Shown one piece after another: positions 24,764 through 33,213 of a stretch of 64,000 bases of DNA (the stretch's first letter is position 1; each line of letters opens with the position of its first letter). Below the pieces are notes generated by a model. That model was not told the origin of the DNA and made no database searches. It saw nothing but the letters and a program-made list of their open reading frames with translations. Source of the DNA: Alkalicella caledoniensis (lineage in GTDB: Bacteria > Bacillota > Proteinivoracia > Proteinivoracales > Proteinivoracaceae); assembly GCF_014467015.1 (NCBI RefSeq), contig NZ_CP058559.1, forward strand, positions 62,001 to 126,000. Direction: 5' to 3'. Made by a program: the position numbers and the translations under genes.

Positions 24764-25119
24764 TTTAGATCACCCACTTCCTCCATGACCTTCTTATAGT
24801 GAGAAGAGTCTAGTGCCGTAAGTTTCTGCGCCCCATACTTATTTAAGATGGCCTTTACTGCCTCTCTGTGTCCTTCTCGGTTCTTTGCTGCCATTAGAGC
24901 TCTCACCTCTTCAAGACTTGGTGTCTTTTCCTTTGGCTGATTTTCTTCCTTAGTCTCTTGGACGACTTCAGTTTTATCTTCAGTTTGTATAGGTGTCTCT
25001 TTTACATCTGTTTGTGTTGTAGCTGCACTACCTTCGATAGCCTGTACCAAATCTTCTATGCTAGATGCTAGGCTTCTCATATTCTCAACCACCTCAAGGG
25101 CCAGCTTGATCCTACTCAT
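24760..25119 (-). CDS. Phage protein of unknown function
   Basis: A 119-residue protein: helical N-terminus ([28 protein letters not shown]), a Thr/Glu/Lys-rich linker and a folded C-terminus ([51 protein letters not shown]). Such proteins are frequent next to DUF2800 in Firmicute phages; function unknown. Overlaps the MetK gene end by 8 bases and the DUF2800 start by 4. Confidence 0.75.
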   Translation of the reverse strand: MSRIKLALEVVENMRSLASSIEDLVQAIEGSAATTQTDVKETPIQTEDKTEVVQETKEENQPKEKTPSLEEVRALMAAKNREGHREAVKAILNKYGAQKLTALDSSHYKKVMEEVGDLK

Positions 25120-26332
25120 GGGCTTCTCCTCCCTTCTTCTTAAGATAGTTATCTGTTAGCTTCTTCAGTGTGTTAGCCATATCTAAGGCTTCCCAAGGTG
25201 TGTCTATTTCCTTTTCTCCCAGGATCATCTTGTCTCTGCCAAAGTGACCGTAGGCAGCAAACTGTTTATAGATAGGTCTTTTAAGTCCAAAACTTTTGAT
25301 GATAGTTCCTGGCCTCATATCTATTAAAGTTGAGATCATCACTGTCAGAATTTCATCTGGGAGCTTACCAGTTCTAAAGGTATCAATCTTAAAAGAGACA
25401 GGTTTGGCAACACCAATTGCATAAGATATTTGCACTTCACATTCCTTAGCAAGCCCTGCCGCCACGATGTTCTTTGCGATATATCTGGCGAGATACGCTC
25501 CAGACCTATCCACCTTTGTAGCATCTTTCCCTGAAAAAGCACCACCGCCATGGCGTCCTTTACTGCCATAGGTGTCTACGATAATTTTTCTTCCGGTAAG
25601 CCCTGAGTCTGCTGCCGGACCACCTAAGACAAATCGTCCTGTGGGATTAATAAGGATCTTGGTCTCCCGGTTCATTAGCTCAGAAGGGATGGTCTTTAAG
25701 ATGATCTGACTTAGCACATCATTTCTTAGCTTTTTAATGTCGATCCCTTCTGTATGTTGCGTTGAAACCACGATGGCCTTAATGCAGACCGGCTTATGGT
25801 CTTTGCTGTATCCTACTGAAACCTGAGATTTTCCGTCTGGTTTAAGATAAGGAAGTTCTCCTGTTTTTCTGGCTTCCGTCAGCCTTTTACACATTGTATG
25901 AGCAAGTACAAGGGGAAGAGGTAGCATCTCATCTGTCTCATCCGTTGCATAGCCAAACATCATGCCTTGATCCCCAGCCCCTAGTTCCTTGCTATCCACT
26001 CCCATGGCAATATCCGGTGACTGTTTATTAATAGAAATTAGCATCCTGTAGAACTCACCATCTGTTGATAGCTCGTCTGCTCTATAGCCAATGGCATCGA
26101 TGGTATCCCTAATCACTTTTTTATGGTCCACTCGGGCTTTGGTCCTTGCTTCACCAAAGACATAAATAAATCCATCAGCTACAGTTGTTTCAATGGCCCC
26201 TCTTGAATCAGGATCTTCTTTTAACATCGCATCCAAGATTGCATCTGAAATCTGGTCACAAATCTTATCTGGGTGTCCTTCTGTTACTGATTCTGACGTA
26301 AAGGTATAAGCGGTTTTTAAAATCTCATTCAT
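25112..26332 (-). CDS. metK: S-adenosylmethionine synthetase (phage-encoded)
   Basis: A 406-residue enzyme making AdoMet from Met and ATP. Motifs: [21 protein letters not shown] at the start, [36 protein letters not shown] and [19 protein letters not shown], so all catalytic loops look intact. It lies inside the prophage replication module, overlapping both neighbours, and so is a phage gene rather than the host copy. It may feed the phage methyltransferase at 13385-14647. The frame extends to 26392, but the ATG at 26332 gives the family start [16 protein letters not shown]. Confidence 0.96.
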   Translation of the reverse strand: MNEILKTAYTFTSESVTEGHPDKICDQISDAILDAMLKEDPDSRGAIETTVADGFIYVFGEARTKARVDHKKVIRDTIDAIGYRADELSTDGEFYRMLISINKQSPDIAMGVDSKELGAGDQGMMFGYATDETDEMLPLPLVLAHTMCKRLTEARKTGELPYLKPDGKSQVSVGYSKDHKPVCIKAIVVSTQHTEGIDIKKLRNDVLSQIILKTIPSELMNRETKILINPTGRFVLGGPAADSGLTGRKIIVDTYGSKGRHGGGAFSGKDATKVDRSGAYLARYIAKNIVAAGLAKECEVQISYAIGVAKPVSFKIDTFRTGKLPDEILTVMISTLIDMRPGTIIKSFGLKRPIYKQFAAYGHFGRDKMILGEKEIDTPWEALDMANTLKKLTDNYLKKKGGEAHE

Positions 26333-26477
26333 TCGTTTTCTCCTCTCTTTTCTCCGTAGTTTCTTTAGTCTGGTTTTCATCCAGTTCAACAAGCCTACAT
26401 GCTAATCGCTTGGATACAATACTAATGGCAGTTAAAACTCCTACCATTTCTTCTTGAAGTTCTTTCGTTGCATTCAT
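26325..26477 (-). CDS. Small coupled phage protein upstream of metK
   Basis: A 50-residue protein, [50 protein letters not shown], overlapping the metK start by 8 bases. Helical with an acidic tail; no recognised family, though similar short proteins occur in Firmicute phages. The ATG at 26477 has GAGAGGAG upstream; two earlier start codons in frame are weaker. Confidence 0.55.
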   Translation of the reverse strand: MNATKELQEEMVGVLTAISIVSKRLACRLVELDENQTKETTEKREEKTNE

Positions 26478-26526
26478 GTTTTCTTCTCCTCTCTTTTGGG
26501 TCATATCTAGTTCACCTCCTCCCACT

Positions 26527-26575
26527 GCATAACCCCTTCACTTACTAGCCGATTATGAGTGGGGTTTGGTAACTA
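26527..26575 (-). promoter_or_regulatory. Structured leader element 1 (GTTACC-hairpin)
   Basis: Minus strand: AGTTACCAA then ACCCCACTC...TCGGCTAG...AAGTGAAGGGGT, a hairpin immediately after a GTTACC box, in the gap between antirepressor and the small metK-linked gene. Similar to element 2. Confidence 0.5.
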
Positions 26576-26591
26576 GAAAATTTGTGTTTTT

Positions 26592-27299
26592 TTAAATTCC
26601 TTTTATAAGAAGACTAAAAGTCTCTCTTCCTTTAGGTGTAATAAGGGTTTGAGTTCCAGCCCATCCGGTTTTTTCGTTCTTGGCTTCCTTAATTTCAAAT
26701 AGCCCTGAGTTTTTATCTGCATAAGGCTTCAGCTTCCCTTTTTGATCTCTGTAGATGTACTTCTTGTCCAGTAGAAACTGAATGAAAATCCTTTCCTGAA
26801 CCTTAAGTTCCTTTGCTGTATCTCTAAAGTTAATCAGTAGGTTTCGGTCTACCAGCTCATCAAAATACTCTGCCTTTGGCTGCATTGTAGTGTTGGCCAC
26901 TAAGAGTCTGCTGTTTTCTACTTCTAAATGATTGATTCTATACTCTGCCATCTTTAGCGCTCTAGACATAATCATTTCTGGTGTGTTCCAGGCCTTTTCT
27001 ATGGCTAAGAAATACTGTCTAGCTTGTTTTCCTTTTTCCGACCTTTGGATCATACAGATTTCTTTTGCCATGGGAATCGTAAGTTGATGGTCCATAATAT
27101 CCGTATAGGGATTTTTAGGATTATTGGTTGCTCTTTTTTGAGCTACCAATGTGAAGTCCTGATTTTCAGCGAATCCGTAGTCTGTCATCCTGGGAAACCA
27201 GTCCTTGTATTTCGTCTTCACTTCCAGAAATTCATGAAGCTCCCGGCCTGATACCGTTGGTTCATCTTGGGTGTAATTTACTCTCATTAACTCGTTCAT
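26592..27299 (-). CDS. Phage antirepressor (AntA/AntB N-domain, KilA-C-like C-domain)
   Basis: A 235-residue protein. Residues 1-~100 match the AntA/AntB antirepressor domain (VSGRELHEFLEVKTKYKDWFPRMTDYGFAENQDFTLVAQKRAT ... DHQLTIPMAKEICMIQRSEKGKQARQYFL). The C-terminal ~110 residues match the KilA-C/ANT type (FRDTAKELKVQERIFIQFLLDKKYIYRDQKGKLKPYADKNSGLFEIKEAKNEKTGWAGTQTLITPKG). It should counter the prophage repressor. Good GAGGTGATG ribosome box. Confidence 0.95.
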   Translation of the reverse strand: MNELMRVNYTQDEPTVSGRELHEFLEVKTKYKDWFPRMTDYGFAENQDFTLVAQKRATNNPKNPYTDIMDHQLTIPMAKEICMIQRSEKGKQARQYFLAIEKAWNTPEMIMSRALKMAEYRINHLEVENSRLLVANTTMQPKAEYFDELVDRNLLINFRDTAKELKVQERIFIQFLLDKKYIYRDQKGKLKPYADKNSGLFEIKEAKNEKTGWAGTQTLITPKGRETFSLLIKGI

Positions 27300-27325
27300 C
27301 TTTTCATCACCTCGATTTATATTTA

Positions 27326-27378
27326 AGGAGTGACCCCCTCACTTCTTAGCCAATGGGGAGGCCACTTTGGTAACCAAC
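27326..27378 (-). promoter_or_regulatory. Structured leader element 2 (GTTACC-hairpin)
   Basis: Minus strand: GGTTACCAAA then TGGCCTCCCCATTGGCTAAG..AAGTGAGGGGGTCA, a hairpin upstream of the antirepressor. It shares GTTACCAA, GGCTA and AAGTGA-GGGG with element 1. Confidence 0.5.
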
Positions 27379-27381
27379 TTT

Positions 27382-27813
27382 TTAGAAAAACTTTCTGAGC
27401 TTGTCCAAAATCTTGTCTCTACGCTTCATTACAGTTACATGGGAGGTACTATTTTTCTTGGCTACCTCACGAACTGTCATATCTTCATAGAAAAGGTCAT
27501 GAATCAGTTCCTTCTCCTGGCGGTCTAGCTCTTTCATGGCTTCTTGTAGAATAAGAAGCATGGCCTTATCAACGACTAAATCTTCTACTGATAGCTCGTC
27601 CTCATAATCAGCACCAAGATCTATCAAACGCTGAAGAGAATCCTCTTTATTAGGTACAAAAGTGACTTTTTCATTTTCCATATCCACATCAATGCGGCCC
27701 ACCTTTACATCTTCTTCTAGGTATCTCTGGCGGCGTTTCATTTGGTAATACTCCTTATAAAACTCATCACTCACCGGTACTGAAATTTTTCCAATCTTAA
27801 TCTCTTTACTCAT
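27382..27813 (-). CDS. Sigma-factor-like regulator (region 4 HTH)
   Basis: A 143-residue protein with a C-terminal sigma region 4-like HTH (LDRQEKELIHDLFYEDMTVREVAKKNSTSHVTVMKRRDKILDKLRKFF) and an acidic N-terminal half. Probably an early/middle phage transcription factor; the shared ACTTGCTAT-N12-GAGTGAT promoters may be its targets (inference). The ATG at 27813 has AAGGAGG at nine bases, better spaced than 27819. Confidence 0.8.
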   Translation of the reverse strand: MSKEIKIGKISVPVSDEFYKEYYQMKRRQRYLEEDVKVGRIDVDMENEKVTFVPNKEDSLQRLIDLGADYEDELSVEDLVVDKAMLLILQEAMKELDRQEKELIHDLFYEDMTVREVAKKNSTSHVTVMKRRDKILDKLRKFF

Positions 27814-27879
27814 ATACATCTTCCTCCTTGGAATTTTTTAATGGCCTAGTTAGGCGGGTTTTTACAGGGCCAGAAAACA

Positions 27880-27968
27880 AAAAAAGGCCGGACAAGGGCT
27901 AAATTGAATTAGCTCTCGTCCGGCCTTGGTAACTCATGTTTCTGGCTCCGTTGCTCGGTACTTTAATG
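27880..27968 (-). promoter_or_regulatory. Leader element 3 with terminator
   Basis: Minus strand: TACCGAGCAACGGAGCCAGAA..GAGTTACCAA then the hairpin GGCCGGACgagAGCTAA...TTAGCCcttGTCCGGCC and TTTTTTT. The 5' part repeats in element 4 (TACCGAGCAATGGCACCAAG). An RNA element followed by a terminator suggests attenuation of early transcription. Confidence 0.6.
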
Positions 27969-28003
27969 GTTTGTTCTTTTATAAAGTTGTAAAAATAGAC
28001 AAA

Positions 28004-28093
28004 AAAATAGCCGGATAACTACTTATATTAATAAGCAGCTATCCGGCTATTCGGTCACTCTCTTGGTGCCATTGCTCGGTATAGACTTTAATG
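28004..28093 (-). promoter_or_regulatory. Leader element 4 with terminator
   Basis: Minus strand: TACCGAGCAATGGCACCAAG..GAGTGACCGA, then ATAGCCGGATAGCTGCTTAT...ATAAG..GTTATCCGGCTAT and TTTTTTT. Tandem partner of element 3, spaced ~125 bases, both between the 28088 gene and the sigma-like gene. Confidence 0.6.
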
Positions 28094-28270
28094 TCTTGTA
28101 TTGTGCCGATTACTACATCGGTCAGCAGTGTATTTCCCATTCTTAATGTGAACCCTGTTAAGAGTGCCACAGTGAGGGCACTTAATTTCTATTAATGATT
28201 CCAAACTTGTTTTAGGGTCCAGGTCAAACATCCTCTTTCTGTCATGAGCGCATTTCACTTTCACTAGCAT
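28088..28270 (-). CDS. Com-like zinc-finger small protein
   Basis: A 60-residue protein, MLVKVKCAHDRKRMFDLDPKTSLESLIEIKCPHCGTLNRVHIKNG..., with C..H and CPHC pairs like the Com/mom-regulator zinc finger class of phages. It is the first gene of the early minus-strand transcript. The ATG at 28270 has AGGAGG; the frame extends 14 codons upstream to 28312 without a ribosome site. Confidence 0.65.
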   Translation of the reverse strand: MLVKVKCAHDRKRMFDLDPKTSLESLIEIKCPHCGTLNRVHIKNGKYTADRCSNRHNTRH

Positions 28271-28543
28271 AGCATTCCTCCTAAGTTGTTTTTTTGTATT
28301 AATCCATGCCATGCAACCGTTTATATAATTTTTGTTTACTGTTGTTTGTACTTAATGGTTAGGGTAAAAAAATATAATTTATTGCATTATTTAAGTACTC
28401 CTTTTTCATCAGGTCATAGAATCCCCCCTATTTCTTCATTTTATCTTCTTTTCCCAATACAGCAGCTACCAACTCTAAAATTACGGTCGGCAAAAATGCA
28501 TTTTGAGAGAAGCTTTTGGCTATACTCTTCTTATTATGATTTG

Positions 28544-28573
28544 ATTATATCATAGCTAAAAAATTAACACAAC
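28544..28573 (-). promoter_or_regulatory. Early minus-strand phage promoter
   Basis: Minus strand: TTGTGT - 18 bases - TATAAT, pointing into the early gene block beginning at 28270, with a ~270-base leader. It is divergent from the repressor promoter. Confidence 0.6.
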
Positions 28574-28602
28574 ACCCAAAATGAAATTTGTTTAATAATT
28601 TA

Positions 28603-28631
28603 TTGACTGTAGTCAATACTAATGATATAAT
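28603..28631 (+). promoter_or_regulatory. Repressor promoter with overlapping operator
   Basis: TTGACT (28604-28609), 16 bases, TATAAT (28626-28631). The perfect inverted repeat ATTGACT-GT-AGTCAAT (28603-28618) covers the -35 box and lies between the two divergent promoters, as expected for a repressor operator that controls itself. Confidence 0.75.
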
Positions 28632-28683
28632 GAGACTATACAACTTGATAATAGTAAATTCTATATACGGGAGGTGATTAATA

Positions 28684-29463
28684 ATGACTAAAGAAAATAT
28701 ATTTAACAAAGAGGAATTTGCAGATTTGCTTGAGAGGGCAAAAGGAGATCGTTCTATTAATCGTTTTGCAGAGGAGACTGGTGTGAGCGCAGCCCACATT
28801 TCAAGATTTTTAAGAAGTTTGATCGAAGCGCCCCCAACACCGGAGACTATTTCAAAGTTTTCTTCAAAAGCCTATAATGATGTTTCTTATAGAGATCTAA
28901 TGGCAGCAGCAGGGCATATTGCAATTACTAAAGAGAATGGATCCATTGGACTAGATGAGTTAGAAGATGACGATAGCGATGAAGTTGATAATAGAAGACC
29001 CTATGTGCCCACTAGAAATGCAAGTATTGATCCTATATCTCCTAATGAAAGAAGAATGGAGATGGAAAATTTAGAGAAGAGACTTTTTCAAGTTATCCTT
29101 TCATATTTATATGAAGCACCTTTTCAATGGAACATGCAAAAGCCTGATTCAAGGATGCGATTCCCTGATATGATTGTTGATATTGACGATGAGAAATATT
29201 CAAGATGGCTATTGGAGTTTAAAGCCTACCCAGAACCTAATAGAGGATTTGGCCTTCCGCCACAACATATATATGGTAGGCTTGCAATGATTGAGTTTTC
29301 TCCAAAGGATAAGTTTACAATAGTGGTAAATAGCGAGAGAGCATTCCAATATTTTTTAAGAAGACCTCCTGTATCAATAAGAGCTAATATTTATGTAATG
29401 CTAGTAGATATTGAAAAAGGTAGAGTTCTTACGGAAGAGCAGCTATCTAGTTACGAAATATAA
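28684..29463 (+). CDS. HTH repressor-like protein with PD-(D/E)XK-like C-terminus
   Basis: A 259-residue protein, the only plus-strand gene of this region. Residues ~5-60 form a lambda-type HTH (EFADLLERAKGDRSINRFAEETGVSAAHISRFLRSL). After an acidic linker, the C-terminal ~140 residues read FPDMIVDIDDEKYSRWLLEFKAYPEPNRGFGLPPQHIYGRLAMIEFSPKDKFTIVVNS, a D-x(n)-ExK arrangement like a PD-(D/E)XK nuclease core instead of the LexA-like peptidase of usual repressors. It likely acts as the prophage or island repressor, binding the palindrome over its own promoter. A GGGAGGTGAT box precedes the start. Nuclease activity is an inference. Confidence 0.7.
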   Translation: MTKENIFNKEEFADLLERAKGDRSINRFAEETGVSAAHISRFLRSLIEAPPTPETISKFSSKAYNDVSYRDLMAAAGHIAITKENGSIGLDELEDDDSDEVDNRRPYVPTRNASIDPISPNERRMEMENLEKRLFQVILSYLYEAPFQWNMQKPDSRMRFPDMIVDIDDEKYSRWLLEFKAYPEPNRGFGLPPQHIYGRLAMIEFSPKDKFTIVVNSERAFQYFLRRPPVSIRANIYVMLVDIEKGRVLTEEQLSSYEI

Positions 29464-29467
29464 ATTA

Positions 29468-29516
29468 TTAAGGTCATGATCTTCAGACATTTTAGCGCTG
29501 AGGAACATGGCCTTTT
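29468..29516 (+). terminator. Rho-independent terminator of the repressor gene
   Basis: AAGGTCATG..CTTCAG...CTGAGG..CATGGCCTT followed by TTTT directly after the stop codon. Confidence 0.75.
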
Positions 29517-29572
29517 TCCGTATGAGGTTAACTGTATTTATTCACTTATCTTTTTTATTCTTAACAAATACT

Positions 29573-30568
29573 CTATTCCTCTAACTCTGCCATCTTCTCT
29601 CGGCGCTTCTGATCTAGCGTTTTAGTTTCACCTTTAATAAGGGTCCACTCATAGATATTAACTGCTGACCATCCCGTTACTTTTTCTGCCCAGCTATTAA
29701 ATGTCATAACTTCACCTTGAAATTCTACTGACCTAATATCTTTTACAACTGCATCAGAGTCGTCAAAGTTTTTAATAACAACAGCATCTCCTGCTTTAAG
29801 AAGTCCCCACTCAAACAGCTTATCCATTCTTGGTAGGTAGGTTCTAGTAATACGGGTAGCTCCTTCTGTCATAATCTCGGGAGTCTTCTTCTCACTTATT
29901 TCAACATAGAAATCCTCAAGCAGTTGTGGTGGCAGTAATCTGTTTATCTCCAAAAACAATCCTCCACCAACCTTTAGAGGTTTCAAAGTAAAGCAGCTGA
30001 TATCTACATGATTGGCTATGAGCCAGGCTACAGCCGATTCGGTTTGACGGTCAAATGACGAAGCAATCAAAATGATTCTCTGCTTTTTATTAAAGGTCTT
30101 CATGGCATTGTTCTTTTCCAGGAAGGACTCTAGGATCCTAGTTGCCTTTTCGTGAGGTGTCAAACCACCAAGGTCAAATTCGTGTTCATAACTCTTAACA
30201 TATGGAGCAAATATCTTATCCACCAGTTCTTCAGGTGTCTTAATCTTTGCATAGCCTGCTGCATAACGGATGGCCTGAAACTCTAGCTTTTCTTTTCTGG
30301 CTTTAATATCCTCAGCATCTCGCTTAATTTCTATGAGAACCAGATTTCCATTTTCATCAATAGCAGTAAGATCACTTCTCCCTTTTTCACTATTGGTCAC
30401 CTGGCTTCCAATAATTAATAGAGACTCGTCAGTTAAAAGAAGTTCGATGTTAGTCCTGATGAATTCTTCGATATGTGATTCCTTAAGGTTTAAAGATTTA
30501 AAGCTGGTCTCAGTGATGTCCATTTCGTCTACAGTTATATTAGCGTCCGTCTTAATTGGTATGATCAT
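29573..30568 (-). CDS. NucS/DUF91-like PD-(D/E)XK nuclease with C-terminal RAMA-like domain
   Basis: A 331-residue protein. Residues ~25-170 match the DUF91/NucS C-terminal nuclease fold: LKESHIEEFIRTNIELL ... QVTNSEKGRSDLTAIDENGNLVLIEIKRDA, showing catalytic D and ExK. Residues ~235-320 (LPRMDKLFEWGLLKAGDAVVIKNFDDSDAVVKDIRSVEFQGEVMTFNSWAEKVTGWSAVNIYEWTLI) resemble the RAMA domain, proposed to read modified bases. This pairing suggests restriction of modified DNA. The ATG at 30568 uses AAGGAGG; a GTG at 30580 overlaps that box. Last gene of a minus-strand operon. Confidence 0.75.
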   Translation of the reverse strand: MIIPIKTDANITVDEMDITETSFKSLNLKESHIEEFIRTNIELLLTDESLLIIGSQVTNSEKGRSDLTAIDENGNLVLIEIKRDAEDIKARKEKLEFQAIRYAAGYAKIKTPEELVDKIFAPYVKSYEHEFDLGGLTPHEKATRILESFLEKNNAMKTFNKKQRIILIASSFDRQTESAVAWLIANHVDISCFTLKPLKVGGGLFLEINRLLPPQLLEDFYVEISEKKTPEIMTEGATRITRTYLPRMDKLFEWGLLKAGDAVVIKNFDDSDAVVKDIRSVEFQGEVMTFNSWAEKVTGWSAVNIYEWTLIKGETKTLDQKRREKMAELEE

Positions 30569-30605
30569 TGTTGGCGGCACCTCCTTTATTCAATCATAAA
30601 TAAAA

Positions 30606-31742
30606 TCACTTAATTCCATACTCTTTCTTAAATCGTCTCTCTGCTTTATTATAAAGCTTTTGAAGGCCTTCTTCATCTTTTTGTATTTCCATGAGAACAA
30701 TTTCAACACATTCATCTTCAGTAAATACACTGAATGGCAGCTTAAACTTACATATCTCTTCATATAATTTTCTTTTCAGATCTTCATCGGATAAGCCTTT
30801 CTTTTCTTGATAATCAGCAACTCTGCTAATTATACCAGGAGCCATTGTTATTATTGAACTATCATATGGAAAGTAGCTATCTGCGTAAATATCCATGAAT
30901 TGCATACTGAAGCCATTTGATAATCCACTTAAATCATAACGGATAACCTCTGATAAAAGAGAAAAAGCATTGTCTAGCTTACTTTCTTCCTTTACAAACT
31001 CTGACATAGTAAATCGAGAATTTCTATATAACCCGAAGTCCCCATTTTTAGCATGAATCATGCTTCTCTCATTTAAGTATCCCCAAATGACATCTCTATA
31101 TGGGTATTCTGGTTTTTCTTGAACTTTTTTACTTAAAGACCAAATATCTAGATCTTCAATTCCAGTTCGGTGGATATATGGGATGTATTCTTCTTTGTTT
31201 AGAACATCTTTCCCTTCATCTGTTAATTCATATGTGAACTTTGTAAAGGCTGCCTTTAATTTTTCTTCTGGAACTTCATCTAGCAGACGCTCCACTAGTT
31301 CTGATTTTTTCCCAGAAACTTTTAAATCATTAGCTTTTAATATATCTTTAAGTACGGTAGCAGTCTCTTTTTCTATAGCTGATCTCAGTGATCCAATCTG
31401 AAGAAAACCTCTATCTAGTAATGATTGCAATAGTTTATCAACATCTTTAATTCCGTACTTATACCACCAAAACCCAGGATAAGAATTCCCTTCAACATAA
31501 TATTTTGGAGCATAAGATAAAAGAAGCGTTTCATGAGGATATAAACCAGCACTGTTTGGCTTCATGCCTTTAATTCTCTTTTCAACAGGAATGACTTCCG
31601 GCTCTGAGGGGGTATTTACAACCTCTGTTTTAACACTAATTGTCGGTTTAATGTTAATTCCAATATTGTCGGTATTTTTCTTTTTATTTATTTCTTCTAC
31701 TTTCTTATCTTTTTTCTTTTTAAATAAATCAAATAATCCCAC
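30606..31742 (-). CDS. SAP-domain protein of unknown function
   Basis: A 378-residue protein. A Lys-rich start (MGLFDLFKKKKDKK) and linker are followed by LYPHETLLLSYAPKYYVEGNSYPGFWWYKYGI and a SAP-type DNA-binding helix pair (ATVLKDILKANDLKVSGKKSELVERLLDEV, residues ~140-170). The remaining ~200 residues are helical and unrecognised. It precedes the NucS-RAMA gene by 37 bases in the same operon, which argues for a shared DNA-related task. GTG start with GGAGGGAT upstream. Confidence 0.7.
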   Translation of the reverse strand: MGLFDLFKKKKDKKVEEINKKKNTDNIGINIKPTISVKTEVVNTPSEPEVIPVEKRIKGMKPNSAGLYPHETLLLSYAPKYYVEGNSYPGFWWYKYGIKDVDKLLQSLLDRGFLQIGSLRSAIEKETATVLKDILKANDLKVSGKKSELVERLLDEVPEEKLKAAFTKFTYELTDEGKDVLNKEEYIPYIHRTGIEDLDIWSLSKKVQEKPEYPYRDVIWGYLNERSMIHAKNGDFGLYRNSRFTMSEFVKEESKLDNAFSLLSEVIRYDLSGLSNGFSMQFMDIYADSYFPYDSSIITMAPGIISRVADYQEKKGLSDEDLKRKLYEEICKFKLPFSVFTEDECVEIVLMEIQKDEEGLQKLYNKAERRFKKEYGIK

Positions 31743-31770
31743 TACAATCCCTCCATTCTATGATTTCAAC

Positions 31771-32397
31771 CTACTCATCTTCTCCTCTATGCTCCACCGC
31801 CATCTGATCAACCCAGTCCTCTTCTACATACACCATCCCGTTCCGACCTTCTACCTTACGATTAGGACCCGCCTTATAAAGTTTACAATTTAGCGGACCA
31901 TAACAGAATGTCTCAAACCTATACTTCTTCCGGCTTCTAGGATTCCAGTTATCTACAATAATCTCAACAGGCATCCTAGCTCCCCACATACAGCTGCTGC
32001 ACTTAGTGTCATAAGTCCTAGCTGCAAGTCTGCGGTGTCCTCTTTCTCTATAGACTTCCAGCTCTGGTGGCACCAGTTCCCATGGGGATGAATTGCTACC
32101 TTGTTCTCCTGTAGAGATTACTTTCAGCTTTGAGACTTTATAATATTCAACTGGCTCCATATCAGGGTCCGGTACTGGTACACACTCTCCGCTGATGATA
32201 TCATTTACTTTGAATTGATGTTTTACGTGGGCTGCTTTACCTATGCCGATGGAAAAGATAGTTTCTTCACCATCCAGTTCCCCCTCTAACTTAATGGCAT
32301 AGCCTAGGTATGTATGGGAGGCTTCATCGAAGGACCTGGTTAGACGGATCCTGGGCTGAATTGATATGATGGTTCCTGTGAAAGTTGATTTATTCAT
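31771..32397 (-). CDS. Putative OB-fold/zinc protein
   Basis: A 208-residue protein. The first ~95 residues look like an OB-type beta barrel (FTGTIISIQPRIRLTRSFDEASHTYLGYAIKLEG ... FKVNDIISGECVPVPD). The rest has four cysteines in CSSCMWGA ... FCYGPLNCKLYK, a possible zinc site, and a W-rich end. No family recognised. It lies 28 bases upstream of the SAP-domain gene and is probably co-transcribed. Strong AAGGAGG box. Confidence 0.65.
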   Translation of the reverse strand: MNKSTFTGTIISIQPRIRLTRSFDEASHTYLGYAIKLEGELDGEETIFSIGIGKAAHVKHQFKVNDIISGECVPVPDPDMEPVEYYKVSKLKVISTGEQGSNSSPWELVPPELEVYRERGHRRLAARTYDTKCSSCMWGARMPVEIIVDNWNPRSRKKYRFETFCYGPLNCKLYKAGPNRKVEGRNGMVYVEEDWVDQMAVEHRGEDE

Positions 32398-32424
32398 ATT
32401 GGTTGCAGGCCTCCTTATAAATTC

Positions 32425-33120
32425 TTAATCCACCTTTTCTTTATCTATAGTTCGGATTAGTAAATCTCCAACTGATGAGCATTTATATTTTTGTTTTCCC
32501 TTTTTATCAATCTCTATTTCCAAGAGACCGTAACTGAGGAGATTATTTAAATAAATTCTTTTAGCAACTTCATCATCTATAGCTTCACGTGTCATTCCTC
32601 CATGAATAACAGGCTGTAGAATATCAATTCCAGTAATTTTTTGATATTCTTTAAATCGAACTAAGTTCCATTTTAGTAAATAGTAGAATCTCAAATATAC
32701 AATTTCAATATCGGTAACTCTATTAAGAAGATTCAACAGTCCTTCAGCTTTATAAACTTGTAGATCAGATTGCTGCAATCCATAGACAAAAATGTTCTTG
32801 ATATATTGAATTCTTTCATCAGAAGAAGCGTCAGCACTACCAACACATGCTTTATAAAAAAGTGAAGAGTACTTTTCCTCTTAGACCTTTTCCTCAAATG
32901 ATTTTATTTCGACTTTTAACCCATCTATCTCTTTACCAAGAAATTCAACAAAACGGACTACTCTATCCATTCGTTGATTAGGAATAACAATACCTAGCAA
33001 CTCTTGTGCGGCTGGTCCTACAATGGGTATTGCTCCAAAAGTGCTTTTTAGGAGACTTGTTGTATAATCCCTAGAATTGTTCTGCAGATCTAGTGAGTTT
33101 TTATTATCATTACGGCTCAT
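32425..33120 (-). pseudogene. Gene split by an in-frame TAA stop
   Basis: Two pieces share one frame: 32881-33120 (MSRNDNKNSLDLQNNSRDYTTSLLKSTFGAIPIVGPAAQELLGIVIPNQRMDRVVRFVEFLGKEI..) and, after TAA at 32881-32883, an open continuation (EEKYSSLFYKACVGSADASSDERIQYIKNIFVYGL ... LLNLLNRVTDIEIVYLRFYYLLK) to 32425. Together they give ~230 residues like a family of membrane-proximal helical proteins with the 'ipivG..l.ell....PnqR.dR...f' start and 'SdeR..yi..l..nGl' middle. A single substitution explains the stop. Heads the possible defence operon. A downstream TTG could allow a C-terminal fragment. Confidence 0.65.
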
Positions 33121-33213
33121 AATTATTCCCCCCATCTCCAAAATATTCCGAAAACTCCACCTAAAAACAAAACGGACACAGTTGCTTATTTATCTATGCC
33201 CGTTCTAGGGTAT

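Noticed and set aside
26527-28093. Known SAM riboswitch upstream of metK
   Set aside because: The leaders lack the four-way junction and conserved boxes of SAM-I and do not match other SAM classes I know; they also precede genes unrelated to Met metabolism.
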